Positions 1 through 11,917 of a DNA stretch of 64,000 nt are shown piece by piece. Every line of letters begins with the position of its first letter. Within the stretch, counting starts at the first letter, position 1. Both the position numbers and the translations under genes were made by a program. This DNA comes from Lonicera japonica (taxonomy: Eukaryota; Streptophyta; Magnoliopsida; Dipsacales; Caprifoliaceae), in contig CM038471.1 of assembly GCA_021464415.1 (NCBI GenBank), positions 73,572,851-73,636,850 of the forward strand, given 5' to 3'. The notes beneath the pieces were generated by a model. That model made no database searches and was not told the origin of the DNA. It worked only from the letters and a program-made list of their open reading frames with translations.

Positions 1-278
1 CCCAACCCCAAAACACCCACACAAAAACCACCACCAAAAAATAAAAAAAAATAAAAATTCACAAACAGATCTCTAACTTTTCCCTAAAACAAGGAACCCC
101 GAACCACAATACCTATCCCCTCTGTGTCCCAGAAGCCATTGCACCGTCCCCACCTAAACCCTTGCCCCATATGGGATCTTCCTCATCTCCCTCTTCAATC
201 TACCGACAACCAACATTAGAATACATATATTGTGCACACACTTGCATATATATATATACATGCGACACATGCATACAC

Positions 279-1031
279 AGTGTTCTAAAACTCGGGACTC
301 GATCGGCGAGGTGGGGAGTTTTCAATTAGTCGGGGATTAATCGGATAGGGTATATTTTAATATAAATAATATAATATGATCAAATAGTTTGCAAAATGAC
401 AAGGAAGTCTAGAATATCCTTGAAAAGCCAACGTACTAATATTCTAATAACAAGAAGAAAGTCTAGCAGCAACAACTCTGCATGTAAAAACACAAAGACA
501 ATAGACACAAAAACACAATGACTCAAAGTATCTAGAATAAGTAGCATGCCAAAAACAAAATACTAAAATAAAGTAATAAAGTAATCAACTAGAGCTCTTG
601 CTCTTCTTCTCCATATCCTTCATTGACCCTCTCTTCATCGGACTCAAAGTCATATTCTTTGTTTCCTCATCCTCCGACTCATCCTCCGACACGAACTCTT
701 CCTCATGTAGTTCACATACATGAGGTACGGGTAATGGTACTTCGCCATTTTCGAGCAGCAAAGAGGAAGAAATGGGCCAAAGGGCTGAGAGGGTTTGTCC
801 TAGGGTTAGTTAAAAAAAGGATCTCACACAAAAAAGTACCAAACAATGTCGTTTTCTTGTCCCCTTTTTTTTTAAAAAAAAAATCTAATACTCGGCGAGT
901 TTTACCAAGTAAAGTCCGAGTTTCCCACTGGCCGAGGAAAGCCTACCGAGTAGGCATACTCGACTCGTTTGGCTGGTGAGTGCCAAGTAATCGGCGTGTA
1001 CTCGGTCCCACTCGGCGAATTTTATAACACT
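279..1031. mobile_element. degenerate TIR element, possibly hAT-like
   Basis: The block begins AGTGTTCTAAAACTCGG and its far end reads, on the opposite strand, AGTGTTATAAAATTCGCC. Both ends are followed by runs of CGAGT/TCGGCG motifs typical of subterminal transposase-binding repeats. On the minus strand around 600-720 there is an acidic Glu/Asp-rich reading that could be the tail of a hAT transposase, but no catalytic region is present. I did not find a clean target-site duplication, so superfamily and exact ends are uncertain. Confidence 0.45.
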
Positions 1032-2342
1032 ATTACAAATTTGGGGATTTAATCTTCTCCGTCAAATTCAACAAATCCTGTTGAATTGGTCGGTTAGAGA
1101 GAGAGAAAGTGAGAGGTGAAATGGTGAAATGAAGAGATCTGGTTGTTAAATAATTGCCATGTGTTGTCGGTAGAAGGGAGTTCACCGGAGTTTTTGCAGC
1201 AGTGGTGATGTTTGAAGAAGGTGATTGATGATGATGCGTGTGGTGGTTGCGGGGGATTTAGTTGTGGGGGTTTGTGCTGCCACTTTTATTGTTTCATTTT
1301 GTTTATTTACTTACTTTGTTTCTTAAGTGGATTTTATATTTTTAAATTGTAGCTAAGTTAATTAAACTGTAGATAGTTAGGTTTGGTTTGCTTTTTAATA
1401 GGGTTGAACTGAGAAAGTAACTACGTCTATTTTCAACATTTATTGAGTACCTAAGTCCCCACAAAAAATTAGGAATTAATGCTTGCAAATTTTTTGGATG
1501 TTTCTTGGTCAATATCCCGTAGATGGAAATGTTAGGGACCCGAGTGGATGCCCATATTTTATGAGATCAGAGTAGGATTATGGATCATAGTTTTGTTAAA
1601 GAATGTGATTTACATTTCTGTAGACATTCGGGAACTTTTGATTATTTTTTATGATTTTTTTTTGAAAAAAATAAATAAATTTGCTGAAGTTTGCAATTTT
1701 TATTAAAGCTTTGGAATTTTATTTTTTTTGAGTTTTACCTTTTTTTTTTATTTTTTTAAACCTTGATTTTGAGAACACCAAATGATATTTTGAGAGGTAT
1801 TGTTTATTTATTCTCTAATTAAAGTGCATGTATCTAAATTTGTTGATGTTCGTGCATGTAAACTATGTATGTATATACACACATAATCAAACCAAGCATG
1901 AGTATATAGACATTGGATAGACATGTATACATACTACTAGATGCATTCTCGTACTTCATTTTTAGAGTTCTGAGTAGAGTTTAGATGCATGAAGAGATAA
2001 CAGGCAACAAAACTCCATATAACTCTTCACGGGAACAATATGTGTTTTAAAAATTGTCCTTTTGGAAATAAGCATATTTAAAGAGATATATTGTGCAGAG
2101 AGATGATTTTAACATGTACACTTTTTAAGTTTGTTTTCTGGTAGCTGTATAACATAGACAGCTAGCAAACATTTTGCCCGTTTACTTTTTTGGACCAAAT
2201 CTAATGACAGTAGATAAGTTGTTCTTCATCATTGATCATGCTGCCATTAGTGAATACTTAAAAAGGTGTGAGGTCAATCTGGGCTCTTTAGTTTGGGAAT
2301 ATAACATTTGTGTACTTCTCCTCAGCTTAGTTCTTTGGCAAC
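1032..2342 (+). promoter_or_regulatory. upstream region of VHA-D with probable 5'UTR intron end
   Basis: There is no gene in this stretch. A good splice acceptor (CTCCTCAG, ending at 2325) lies 17 bases before the VHA-D start codon, so the 5'UTR is probably interrupted by an intron. A GA-rich segment near 1085-1130 could be the first non-coding exon, but I cannot place its donor. The rest is AT-rich and contains no recognisable repeat. Confidence 0.4.
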
Positions 2343-3128
2343 ATGTCGGGCCAAAGCCAGCGCTTGAACGTGGTTCCCACCATCACAGTGCTCGGGGTCA
2401 TCAAAGCCCGCCTCGTTGGCGCCACAAGGGGCCATGCACTTCTCAAGAAGAAGAGTGACGCCCTAACGGTCCAATTCCGTCAGATCCTCAAAAACATTGT
2501 CTCGACCAAGGAATCAATGGGGACTGTGATGAAAGCCTCGTCATTTGCATTAACTGAGGCCAAATACGTAATCGGTGAGAATATGAAGCACACCGTCCTC
2601 GAGAACGTCCAAAATGCGTCCGTTAAGGTCCGGTCCCGCCAAGAGAATGTGGCAGGCGTGAAGCTCCCTAAGTTCGAGTACTTCACGGAAAATGAGGCCA
2701 AGAATGACCTAACCGGGCTGGCCCGAGGCGGCCAACAAGTCCAAGCTTGCCGGGGGGCTTATGTTAAAGCCATCGAGTGCCTTGTCGAGCTCGCTTCCCT
2801 CCAAACCTCGTTCTTGACCCTCGATGATGCAATCAAGACCACCAACCGTAGGGTCAATGCCCTCGAGAGTGTGGTCAAACCGAGGCTAGAGAATACCATA
2901 AGTTACATTAAGGGGGAGCTGGATGAGTTGGAGAGAGAGGATTTCTTTAGGTTGAAGAAGATTCAAGCGTATAAGAAGAGGGAGCTTGAGAGACAGCTTG
3001 CTGCAGCTAAGGACTTTGCGGAGGAGCAAGTGGCTGAGAAAGTTTCTTTGAATAGAGGAATTTCGGTCAATGCCGCTCACAACCTGTTATCAGCTGCAGC
3101 CCAGAAGGACGAGGACATAATTTTCTAA
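2343..3128 (+). CDS. VHA-D: V-type proton ATPase subunit D
   Basis: This is a 261-residue single-exon gene for the D subunit of the vacuolar H+-ATPase. In this family D is part of the central rotor shaft of the cytosolic V1 sector and, together with F, couples ATP hydrolysis to proton pumping across the tonoplast and endomembranes. The sequence shows the family hallmarks. The N-terminus begins MSGQSQRLNVVPT and leads into a long helix with the KARLVGATRGHALLKKKSDAL segment. A middle section contains VKLPKFEYF. A second long helix near residues 165-230 contains RRVNALE and is followed by the basic KKKxxxxYKKRELER-like stretch. Length equals that expected for plant VHA-D. The start is the first ATG after a splice acceptor at 2325. 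The lack of coding introns is normal for this gene in plants as I recall it. The frame is intact, and base composition is more GC-rich than the flanks, as expected for a conserved expressed gene. Confidence 0.97.
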   Translation: MSGQSQRLNVVPTITVLGVIKARLVGATRGHALLKKKSDALTVQFRQILKNIVSTKESMGTVMKASSFALTEAKYVIGENMKHTVLENVQNASVKVRSRQENVAGVKLPKFEYFTENEAKNDLTGLARGGQQVQACRGAYVKAIECLVELASLQTSFLTLDDAIKTTNRRVNALESVVKPRLENTISYIKGELDELEREDFFRLKKIQAYKKRELERQLAAAKDFAEEQVAEKVSLNRGISVNAAHNLLSAAAQKDEDIIF

Positions 3129-3420
3129 AGCGGAGGAGGTTAGTTTAATTTATTTCTGTGTTTGTGTGGCTTTTTCCTCTACTTGTTTTATGTATTTGTT
3201 TAAGGGAAAAATGGAACATTTTGAGTCCCGTTTTCCTTTTGAGTCCATAATATGTAATATTCTCTTTCACGTAGTTTCGGATAAATCTTTGCAGCAAAGA
3301 GATTGTGTAGGATGTTTACATTTGGTCGTATCATTATATTGTATTCTTGTGCAACTATTTTTCCATTTATTGGTAAATCTTGTTGGGGATGGAGCTTAAA
3401 TGAAGGGTTTTGCGTTTAAC
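3129..3420 (+). other. VHA-D 3' untranslated region
   Basis: T-rich sequence after the stop, without open frames that resemble proteins. The polyadenylation site cannot be fixed; the transcript probably ends before about 3420. Confidence 0.4.
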
Positions 3421-4744
3421 TTTTCATGATGTTTAAGTGAAGTTTTCAAATCTCAACCGGCACGTACACCCTTTGCGGTGCTGCCTCTTGTAATTTGCCT
3501 GACCGTGTGTGGGAATGCTAGGGTTTTACTTGTCCCTTGGGGATTTAGTGAAGATTTCAATGAGACATGTATACCTCGAATTGTAGAAAAACAATTCTGA
3601 AAGAGATACAAAAAGTCGGTACACCAAATAATTTGTCGGTGAAGTGAGTGGTCATGCATTTAGGATGCTCTATGAGTGCCTTATTGCCAATCCAATCATA
3701 TCACTGTCTATCAGTTTGTGTTATCGACTTTTTGTATACTCTGTACATTTTGAGTTGGTCTTATTTGAAAGAAGAAAGTATTGCTTAATGAATTATCAAG
3801 TTGAAGTGTATGAGTACTAAGTGAGATTGGGTAAACTCTTCTGAGCTTGAAGAATTCTTGAAGCAGCTCTATTGGTTGTAGATAACTTTGCCAGGTAAAC
3901 CATATGCATTCTTCGCTTGTTTTCTTTGGTGGGAAGAATAGCTGTCGGAATTTTTTATATCAATATAAAAATTAATATTCTTACTTTGACTTTGACAAGA
4001 AATAGTACTTTCAGCAGAATAAAAGAGGAAACAAATTATGTTTTACTGTGACAATTGAAACATTGTTTATTTTTTTTTATAAAAAATGGGTTAACTACTT
4101 TGAGATGAAGGAATTAAATTTTATATTTTTAAATGAAAAAAATCAATTAAAAAATGCTATATTTCAGATTCGAAGTACACCTATGTCCCCTATTCTTCCA
4201 TTGAATTTTTAATTTATTTTCCATTTCATAATTAGAACACCATATTTACTCCCCCCACCCAAAACCAACAAAAAAATAATCTCATTTTTATGGTAAATAC
4301 CAGTTGATATATACTTTTATGTTAATAGCTAAAAACCTCGTCATTTTAAAAATACAAATTTTACATAATGATTACTGTACGAGATTTATTGTATTAATTG
4401 TGTCGCAAATAAATAAGCTATAAGCTATCTCTAATAAGGAAGTTTAATGATAAGACAGACTTTGATTTTGAGATATAGGACTACTAATTAGTACTAATAT
4501 TTTTATTGATTTTAGGAACCAACTTCATTCCATAATATTTAGGTATTTCCATTGATCACTCAGTTAAGGAGTGTTGATTGAGTTAGTAAAGATTTTAACA
4601 CTTCATTTGTAAAGTTTATGTTTGAATTACACTTATTAATCTTGATATGTAAGAATCACTATAAGTGCTCATTAAACCTTGTAGCATATTTTGATTCTGA
4701 ACTAAAATAATATCTTCTTGACCTAAATTTTTTTTCAAAACAAT
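3421..4744. other. intergenic AT-rich sequence
   Basis: No gene or recognisable repeat was found. The stretch is AT-rich with scattered short ORFs only, and it ends at the first base of the outer retrotransposon LTR. Confidence 0.5.
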
Positions 4745-7562
4745 TGTTGGTCAAATATTAACCCTAAGAGGGGGTGAATACGGTTTATGGTAATAAATGC
4801 AGAATTTAAAATAACTATGGTAAATATTTAGACAATAAGCACTTAATAATAGAAGGATCAATATAAACTTAATGGCAAGTAAAAAAGATATGTAAATAGC
4901 TTGAGTTTTATAAAGATTGAATCGTAGAAGTTAAAAACGTTTTGTTTAAATGGTTCAATTGTTTAGATAACATGTTCGCGGCTGAGGTTGGTACTACTCG
5001 AGAATTTTCACTATCAATACGGGTGAGGAACAAACCAGTTACAAGTTCTTTAAACTCTAAGCATGATAAACATACTCACAGTCTTCACACAATATCACAA
5101 TATTGCTATATTATGGGAAAAAATTCTTGTAAATGACTGAGTAATGTTTGTTTAGTGAGACATATTAATATACAATAACTCTTAATTGTTTAGAAGATAT
5201 AAGATGAAACTCATTATAGAGTTATCAAGATTGATCAACAGTTATAACTTAAAAATAAGTGAAATAATCAATGCAAAGACTTAAATCTTGAAATATTAGC
5301 AATATATGAATTGTTGATCTAAAAGGTCTTAATCTTATTTCGATAATAACAATAAATCAATCATTTGTAATTTAACATGTGTGTTGAAGTAATTATAGCA
5401 TCATTTCAATGATCATCATTCGTGGACCAAAACCGATTTATCCAAACCGAGATCATCCTCTACAAGCGTTGGACAAGACAAGAAAATCAATCTTATCACA
5501 ATGCAAATCTATGGAGCTCAAAAGATTAAAAATCACATGTAAAAGCTTCAAGTGAAGATCAAATTGAAGAAATAAATCGAAACATTCAAAGACTCGTCTA
5601 TTCGACATTTGAGTGAGTGCTTAGGATTATTTGTAAAGTTTCTTATTTGATGATTATTATAGCTCATATACTTGTTACAACATTCTTAAATTGATCAAAA
5701 TCAAGTTTGAATTAAAATCATTTTAAAACATCATTCTAGCAAAAATTGGTTTTAAAATAAATTCATATTAAATTCAAATGATCATATTTTGAGTTTTCCC
5801 GAAAATAGGTGTCTTAGGAACTTATTTTTAAGTTCCCCAAAGCATTATAATTGATTTTGGAGTTTATACGCAAAAGTGTAAAAATTGAGATTTTGGTCTC
5901 ATGGACAGAACCCATCAGTCGACTAAGTAGAGAGGCTCAGTCAATTAAAGAGCTTTGCTCAGTCGACTGATGGCCCAGAATATAGCCCTTGGACTTATAA
6001 TTTTTTATCATTTTTGGTACCAAACTTTAAAAATGGCTATATCACTTTTGAGACTATATATACACTGTCCAAGACACATTTTGAACACCTTAAATCACTC
6101 ATATACTCTACTCTTCATCTATTTCAAACATTCTAAGATTCAAGAATTATATTGATCAATCATTCTTTATTGAAGCTATAAATCTTGATCAAACAAGTAA
6201 CTCTAATGTGAGCTTCAATTATATTCCTTAAACACTTGAGAGTTGTTGTTAATTGGTGTGAATCATCAAACTATTTGTATTCAATTGTGAGAGGTAAATC
6301 TCATAAGATAACAAGAAGGTTAATTCTTGTTTAGTATTTGTGAGAGGTAAATCTCACAAATTAGCAAGAGTTATTCTTGTGGGAATATTGTGGTAAAGCA
6401 ATATTTGTAAGAGTGTGTGAGACAACAACACTTGTAAAGGTTTGATCTTCACTCGGAAGAAGATTGAAATTAGTGGAACTTCTCGGGGAACTAACTGAGC
6501 GCGGACTTTGGTTTGAGAAACCAAAACCGTGAGGACAAAAAGTCTTGAACTTCAAATCGGTTTAATCTTTCTAATTCAAGCTATTTATTTACTTGCTATT
6601 ATTCATTGATTGATCTTGAGTTTGTTTGATTGATTACTTGTATTGATTATTTATTTGATATATTTGTTTAGTAAATTTGTTTTGCTTAAACATTTACGAA
6701 AAGTATTTAATTTCGTATTAAGTTTTTAAAACCCTATTCAACCCCCCCCAAGGGTTGAATTTCCGACCTACATGAATAATGAGTTAAAATGATAATTCAA
6801 GTGTGTTAAAATATCTTTAAGACTTTCAATATATAACCCCTCAAAGATTATGACCGTTTTAGGATATTTGGTAAAGTTATGGGCTAAAACAAAACATTTA
6901 CTAATTACCAACTTTCCAATAACTAGTTTTCTGGAATTTAGTCGACTACCTCACTTTGTGGTGTAGTTGACTACTTATTTCTGTCGAGCCCCACTTTTGT
7001 TGAAAAATCAAACGATCCACAAATTGTTCCGATGCTTAGGGAATGTTTTAAACATGTTTTTAAGCATGCTAAATTTATTTGAAGCTTTGAAACATCCATT
7101 TGATTTAGTTATGAATTAAATACGAAAATCAGTTAATGTAAACTGTCATTTTCAAATAATTTCAATGCAAACAAGTTTGATTCAGTATATAACTAATGAA
7201 TGATCATGCTTGAGCTATAGAGATTGATCAGTAAATAAACTTTACATTGAATCCAAGCACTAACTCAATTATCAAATTAACGAGTCTTCAAATGGTTGAT
7301 TTGTTTCTTCATTTTATTCTTATTCTTCACTTGAGTGTATGTCTATTGATCTTGATTATAAATAGTTATATGAAGAATGCTTGTGTGGATTGAGTGGTCT
7401 TTATGAATAGGAAAGATTTCTAATTTAGATTATTTGTTCCGTATTTTGATGTTCCACAAGTGATCTATAATGTTTGCTTTAAGTTTGTGGCTAAAATTCA
7501 TTTAACTAACATTCAAATTATTGTTATTATCAAAGTAAGATTAATGGTCTTTTAGATTAACA
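4745..7562 (-). repeat. 3' LTR of the outer element, split by a solo LTR
   Basis: Removing the nested solo LTR and one TSD copy leaves about 1.35 kb. The pieces align with 15201-16353, for example around the conserved ATTGATC and TCTCAATTATC-type stretches near 7220-7290 and 15990-16040. The boundary at 7562/7563 is followed by a minus-strand polypurine tract. Confidence 0.75.
5312..6772 (+). mobile_element. solo Sirevirus-like LTR with TSD TGAAT
   Basis: A 1461-bp solo LTR in plus orientation. It begins TGTTGATCTAAAAGG and ends CCGACCTACA, and perfect 5-bp duplications TGAAT flank it (5307-5311 and 6773-6777). It is the reverse-orientation relative of the LTR at 13125-14540. It shares the AGTCGACT palindromes (5917-5924 and 5961-5968) and a TATATATA box at 6055-6062. 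A solo LTR of this kind forms by recombination between the two LTRs of a full element. Confidence 0.85.
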
Positions 7563-8225
7563 ATCTCCCCATTTTTATGATGACAAAAAGTTAATGTGTG
7601 TTTTCAATAAAAGAGCATAAATCGAATTTGAAAAGTGAGATTCACAATGCTTCTCCTCAGTATATGCATATACCAAAATTACATTGCAATAAGCTATATG
7701 ATAAGCATTGTAAAAGCTTAGAAAATCATTTAAGGTGAAATCATAGATGTATAGATAAAACTTAAGTTTAAAGCATACAAATTTAAATAGTTCAAAACAT
7801 ATAATAAGCTTAGAGAATTCAAAATAAAGAATGTGTACCATTATCACTTTTAAACTTAAAGCTTAAAATAAAAAACTTCCTTTTTCACACATTTAAATTT
7901 CTCCCCCTTTTTTTTCATCAAAAAGGAAGGGGGATCACTGCTGTAGTTTGTATGGTCCTTAAGGTCCATGAAGTTGTTAAGGCCATGGTTGCCAAGTGTG
8001 GTCGGAATGATAATGACGAAAGGCCATCTCCTTTTGGTTAAATCTTTGTTACACTTCTTGATCGGTGGAGGTAACTTGGTGAGATAAGTTGTTATCTTAC
8101 CGCCTAGCTTGTGGGCAATGAGGAAAAGTTGATGGGAGTTGTGAAATCGGCTTATACCTTTCTTCTTCTTCTTCTTCAACTTTAACTTCAACTTTAACTT
8201 CCACGGCATTTAGATCATTTGAGAC

Positions 8226-8850
8226 CTAAATGCCATTCTCCAGGTGAAAGTGCATTTGGTGGAGAGTTCTCTCAGAATATATCTCATGCTTTATAAGCTC
8301 GTGCATATACGACTCACCGTTAAATGGAATGTTAAAGTATTTGAAGAGCCTAGTAAGAACCATCCCATAACTAAGTCCACGGCTAGAGTGTGACATAATA
8401 TTGAGGAACTTGTCAAATATTAAGCTAGCATAATTAAGCTTATGGCTACTAACAATTGCACATGTGAGGAAGATGTCATAATTTGTTATATTATAGTATC
8501 TTCCACTTTTTAGTACTATACAACTGGTGATGGTATGATGAATAAGGCGGGCATGAAGGTTGAGTATGGCACACGATATCCTATCGTACAAGTTTAGCCC
8601 TATGTTTTGCCGTGTTCTTTTTAAGAATGGTACGAAGGCGTCACGTCAAGCATAGCCTAAGAGCTCCTCGTAATATGCCGTGACAATAGTCATGTCGTGA
8701 CGATTAAACCCATAAACTTGAGCAAGGTCACCCTTTATTGTAAATGTGATTATATGCCCCTTTAGATATGTTCTTATATGAGTGGGATCTACAACACCAT
8801 GATTATTCATAGGATGATGTAAGTTCACATAGAATAATTAAATCAATCTC
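8226..8850 (-). pseudogene. remnant of extra ORF (putative plant transposon protein) of outer element
   Basis: On the minus strand two adjacent readings form one degraded protein. The first contains LFYVNLHHPMNNHG and ends EELLGYA. It is followed by an in-frame TGA that looks like a CGA (Arg) codon changed by C-to-T mutation, then RDAFVPF and the second reading with LYDRISCAIL and RGLSYGMVLTRLFKYF. It is clearly homologous to the better preserved ORF at 10628-11917 (shared pattern FYANLHHP, ALTRLFQFYDIP). These resemble the family known as putative plant transposon protein, whose molecular function is not established. It lies where retroviral env would be, after pol and before the 3' LTR. Confidence 0.7.
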
Positions 8851-9909
8851 GGATAAATATTCATTTTAATGTAAAGAAAATTAATAATTCTTTGTCAGTG
8901 GAACACATTGGTAATTTTTAATCTGTTTTCGAAAAACAAAGTGTGATCAAATTGTTTACCTTCAATTATAACACGATTGATGAAGTCGTGTTGAAGCGTA
9001 CTTCTAATAAAGGCTTAAAATTGTAATTTAAACCCGTAAATAATATTCAGTTAGTATTTAATTAACGTTTAAATTGTAGAGAAATAATATTTATTTTTTC
9101 TTTTGTAGGGAAGAAGTAAATTGTGATAAAAAGCCTAAAAATATGGAATAAGTCATTTTTGTTATTTTTTTTACAACTCATTTTTTCTTTCTCTTAATTA
9201 AAATCATAATTGAACTCATATTTGTTATTTCTTTTATAATTCTAACTTTTTAAACCTTTTAAACTTCTATTTCTTATTCATATACATAGACCCATTCTCT
9301 AGAGCTAAATATATAGAAAAAATAGATATAGATATATAGCAGAGATATAATGCATAATATATATATATATATATATTAAAGAATTATGGAGAGATAAAAT
9401 CCCTATATAATATATCCCTTCATATACTAGTTGCCATGCGACCGAAGTATTGAAAGTGAAGAAATGGACAGTGTAAAGCCATGCAGTACATGCCAGTTCG
9501 AGCATCATAAACAGGGACGCTTTACAGTTTTTTTATTTTTTATTTTTTATAGTTTGTATTCAAATACTTTAATTTTAGTTTTAATAATGAATTATTATTT
9601 TATTTGCATGTATTCTTTAATTAGTATGCTTGGCTAAATTTTCTCCCAAATGGGAGGGATGAAATCGTCATGGATGTAATGTGTTTAATTTAATTATAAT
9701 TATTTTTTATTTATTTGTACCGAATTAAAATAGATTTTGAAATTATCATTATTATAACATGTGTTTTCTTTCTAATACTTTAATTATTTTTAAAATAAAA
9801 GAATGATCTCTTGTAATCACCAATTTGAGGATATAAGTGATGCCTATTTTTATTTACATTAGTTTTAAAGAAAGAATGACAGTAATTTTGAGTTTGTTTA
9901 TATAGTATG
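8851..9909. other. internal region of outer element, no gene seen
   Basis: AT-rich sequence upstream (minus-strand sense) of the extra ORF of the outer element, with an AT microsatellite near 9357-9377. No pol domain can be read. Confidence 0.5.
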
Positions 9910-10288
9910 TGTAGGTCAAAAAATACCCTAGAGTGAGGTATTTTAAGAATCAAATATGAACATTTACAAAGGTAACTAAAGCACTCACTCAAATATAAAC
10001 TAATGAGTCTTCGAAGGCTTTGATTGTTTCTTCATTTCTTTTCTTCCTTGGCTTATCATTCATCATGGAGGTGCCATTGATAGAGCATTGATCATGGAGG
10101 CTTTGTGATGTGTGAGATATTGAAAGCGTACAACTTTGTAGGTGAATGATCTTTATTCCGGCTTTTCAATTTTGTCCACGTGTGATCAATTTAATGTGGC
10201 CATAACTTTAAACATCAACTTAATTAAATTACACATGATTAATGTTATTGTTATTATCAAAACAAGATTAGTGACTATAAGGTCAACA
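9910..10288 (-). repeat. truncated 3' LTR of inner copia element
   Basis: It matches both ends of the 1416-bp LTR at 13125-14540. The first 25 bases match the start, then the sequence jumps to the equivalent of about 14196. From there to 10288 it is nearly identical, including the CATCATGGAGGTGCC and GACTATAAGGTCAACA stretches. Confidence 0.88.
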
Positions 10289-10650
10289 ATCTCCCCCTTT
10301 TTGATGATGACAATAAATTAATGTGTGTTTGCGATTAAGATTATAAGTTGAGTTTTCTAATGGGAAAACTCCCCCTCAAACTATGCATAAAATAGAATAA
10401 AGCAGGCATGCATAAAACAAGTTCAAACCAATGCAGAATCTTAATTTCAAACCAATGTAGAATCTTAATTAATACTTCAAACTTTATCTAAAGTTCAACA
10501 ATTAGATGAAATACTAGAGTTATAACCAAATTAAAACCATAACAAGCATAAAACTAGAGTTGATAGAAGTTTATAAAGAAAGCATAAAAGGCATACTAGA
10601 TAAAGTGTGTACCAAACGCTTATTATTTTATCCCCCTTTGTCATGATCAA
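10289..10650 (-). promoter_or_regulatory. multiple polypurine tracts before the 3' LTR
   Basis: On the minus strand, AAAAAGGGGGAGAT (10289-10302) touches the 3' LTR and should prime plus-strand DNA synthesis. Two similar tracts lie further inside: GAGGGGGAGTT near 10366-10376 and CAAAGGGGG near 10631-10640. Repeated polypurine tracts upstream of the 3' LTR are described as a hallmark of Sireviruses. The outer element shows a comparable pair near 7563 and 7896. Confidence 0.65.
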
Positions 10651-11917
10651 AAAGAGGAGAAGAGAATGAGATCACTCGTCGGGACCTTCTTGTGGCCATT
10701 GACCCCATTCTTGATTGCCATGCCACGGATTCCACGGTGGAAAGGCATAGTCGGTGGTAGTGGAGGAATGCGGCTTCATGTGCTCTTTGCCTTTCCTCAA
10801 TGCGGTTGAACCTATTGTCCATGGTCACCGAGAGATGTTGGATGGCTTGCAAGATAGCTTCATTTGGATGTAGCGTGTGAATATCTTATTGAGAGCTAGA
10901 TGGAGCTTGAGTGGAAGGTCCTTGAGGTGGTATGTCTTGCTCCATGGGCTCGGTTTGAGCCAAGTTCCCATCATCATCATCATCACTATCACTGTCCTCA
11001 TCAATGTCAAGAGGATCATTTGAAATCCATTCTCTGTTCTCTATGTGATATCTCATTTGACGAATAGTCTTGGCACTATAAGTTTCATCGGACGTTGGAA
11101 CAATAATTTTCGTCTCATCTTCAAGGGGAATGTCATAAAATTGAAAGAGTCGGGTGAGCGCCATAGCATATACCAATCCTTGTTTCTTGCGATTGGTGAT
11201 ACCAAGAAGATGATTGAACATGAGATCTGCAAAGTCAAGCTTGTGTCTCATTGCGATTGCCCATACCAAGAAAACGTCCAAAGCATTGACGGAAGCCCTA
11301 CTACCTCGTCTCGGAACAATGGAATACCCGATAATGGAATGGATAAGTCGGTTTTGCAAAGTAAGCATAGAGGCTTTGATTTCAAGTCCCGCCCCACTAT
11401 TGTGGTGTCTAAACCGTCGCTTAAGAATAGTAGATAGGGCAGCGGATTTCTCAAAACCAAAGAGATTGTTAAAATTTGACGGGACGTCTGTCACATTTTC
11501 AATTGAAAAATCAAAGATCCGACTGAGATCTAATTTAGTGAAGCTAATCATTTGTCCATTTATGAGAGTGTTAAGACGAAGTTTGTTCGGACGTCCGGAA
11601 TCAAGTGCCGGGTGATGAAGGTTAGCATAAAACAATCTAACTAGACAGGGATAAACATTCTCACGAATTGTTAGAAAATTGATAATGCATTATCTACGAA
11701 AAAGAGCAGTGATGTTAAGACCATAAGAAGAAAATAGCTCAATGTTGAATTATTTACCTTTAACAATAGTACGAATGGCATAGTCGAACTTGAAGTTTGC
11801 TTGAACTTCGTCGAAGATGAACAATGGTTGTTGTGAAACTTGTGTAGGAGCGGGCGAAGATATACCTACTTGTGGTACAGACTTGCGAGGGCGACGAGAG
11901 CGAGGTGCTTAAGACAT
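10628..11917 (-). pseudogene. extra ORF downstream of pol, putative plant transposon protein
   Basis: Minus strand. A first exon (11758-11917) starts at ATG, reads RSRRPRKSVPQVG and later FDEVQANFKFDYAIRTIVK, and stops at a GT donor. It has an in-frame TAA as its third codon that could be CAA after C-to-T change. After an intron-like gap an open stretch (about 11680-10886) reads ENVYPCLVRLFYANLHHP, then DVFLVWAIAMRHKLDFADL and YAMALTRLFQFYDIP, and ends in an acidic DEDSDSDDDDD tail. One TAA separates this from a continuation with DNRFNRIEERQRAHEA, a probable coiled coil. The visible acceptor near 11694 does not restore the frame, so splicing is unresolved. The protein is related to the remnant at 8226-8850. 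Its position matches env-like ORFs of Sireviruses, but I see no signal peptide or membrane anchor, so function is unknown. Confidence 0.7.

Noticed and set aside
623..979. 118-codon plus-strand ORF
   Set aside because: Low-complexity Pro/His and Lys/Arg reading within a degenerate TIR element; the minus strand fits transposase remnants better.
2174..2458. ORF overlapping the start of VHA-D in another frame
   Set aside because: It spans the 5'UTR splice acceptor and overlaps the conserved VHA-D frame, so it is a shadow.
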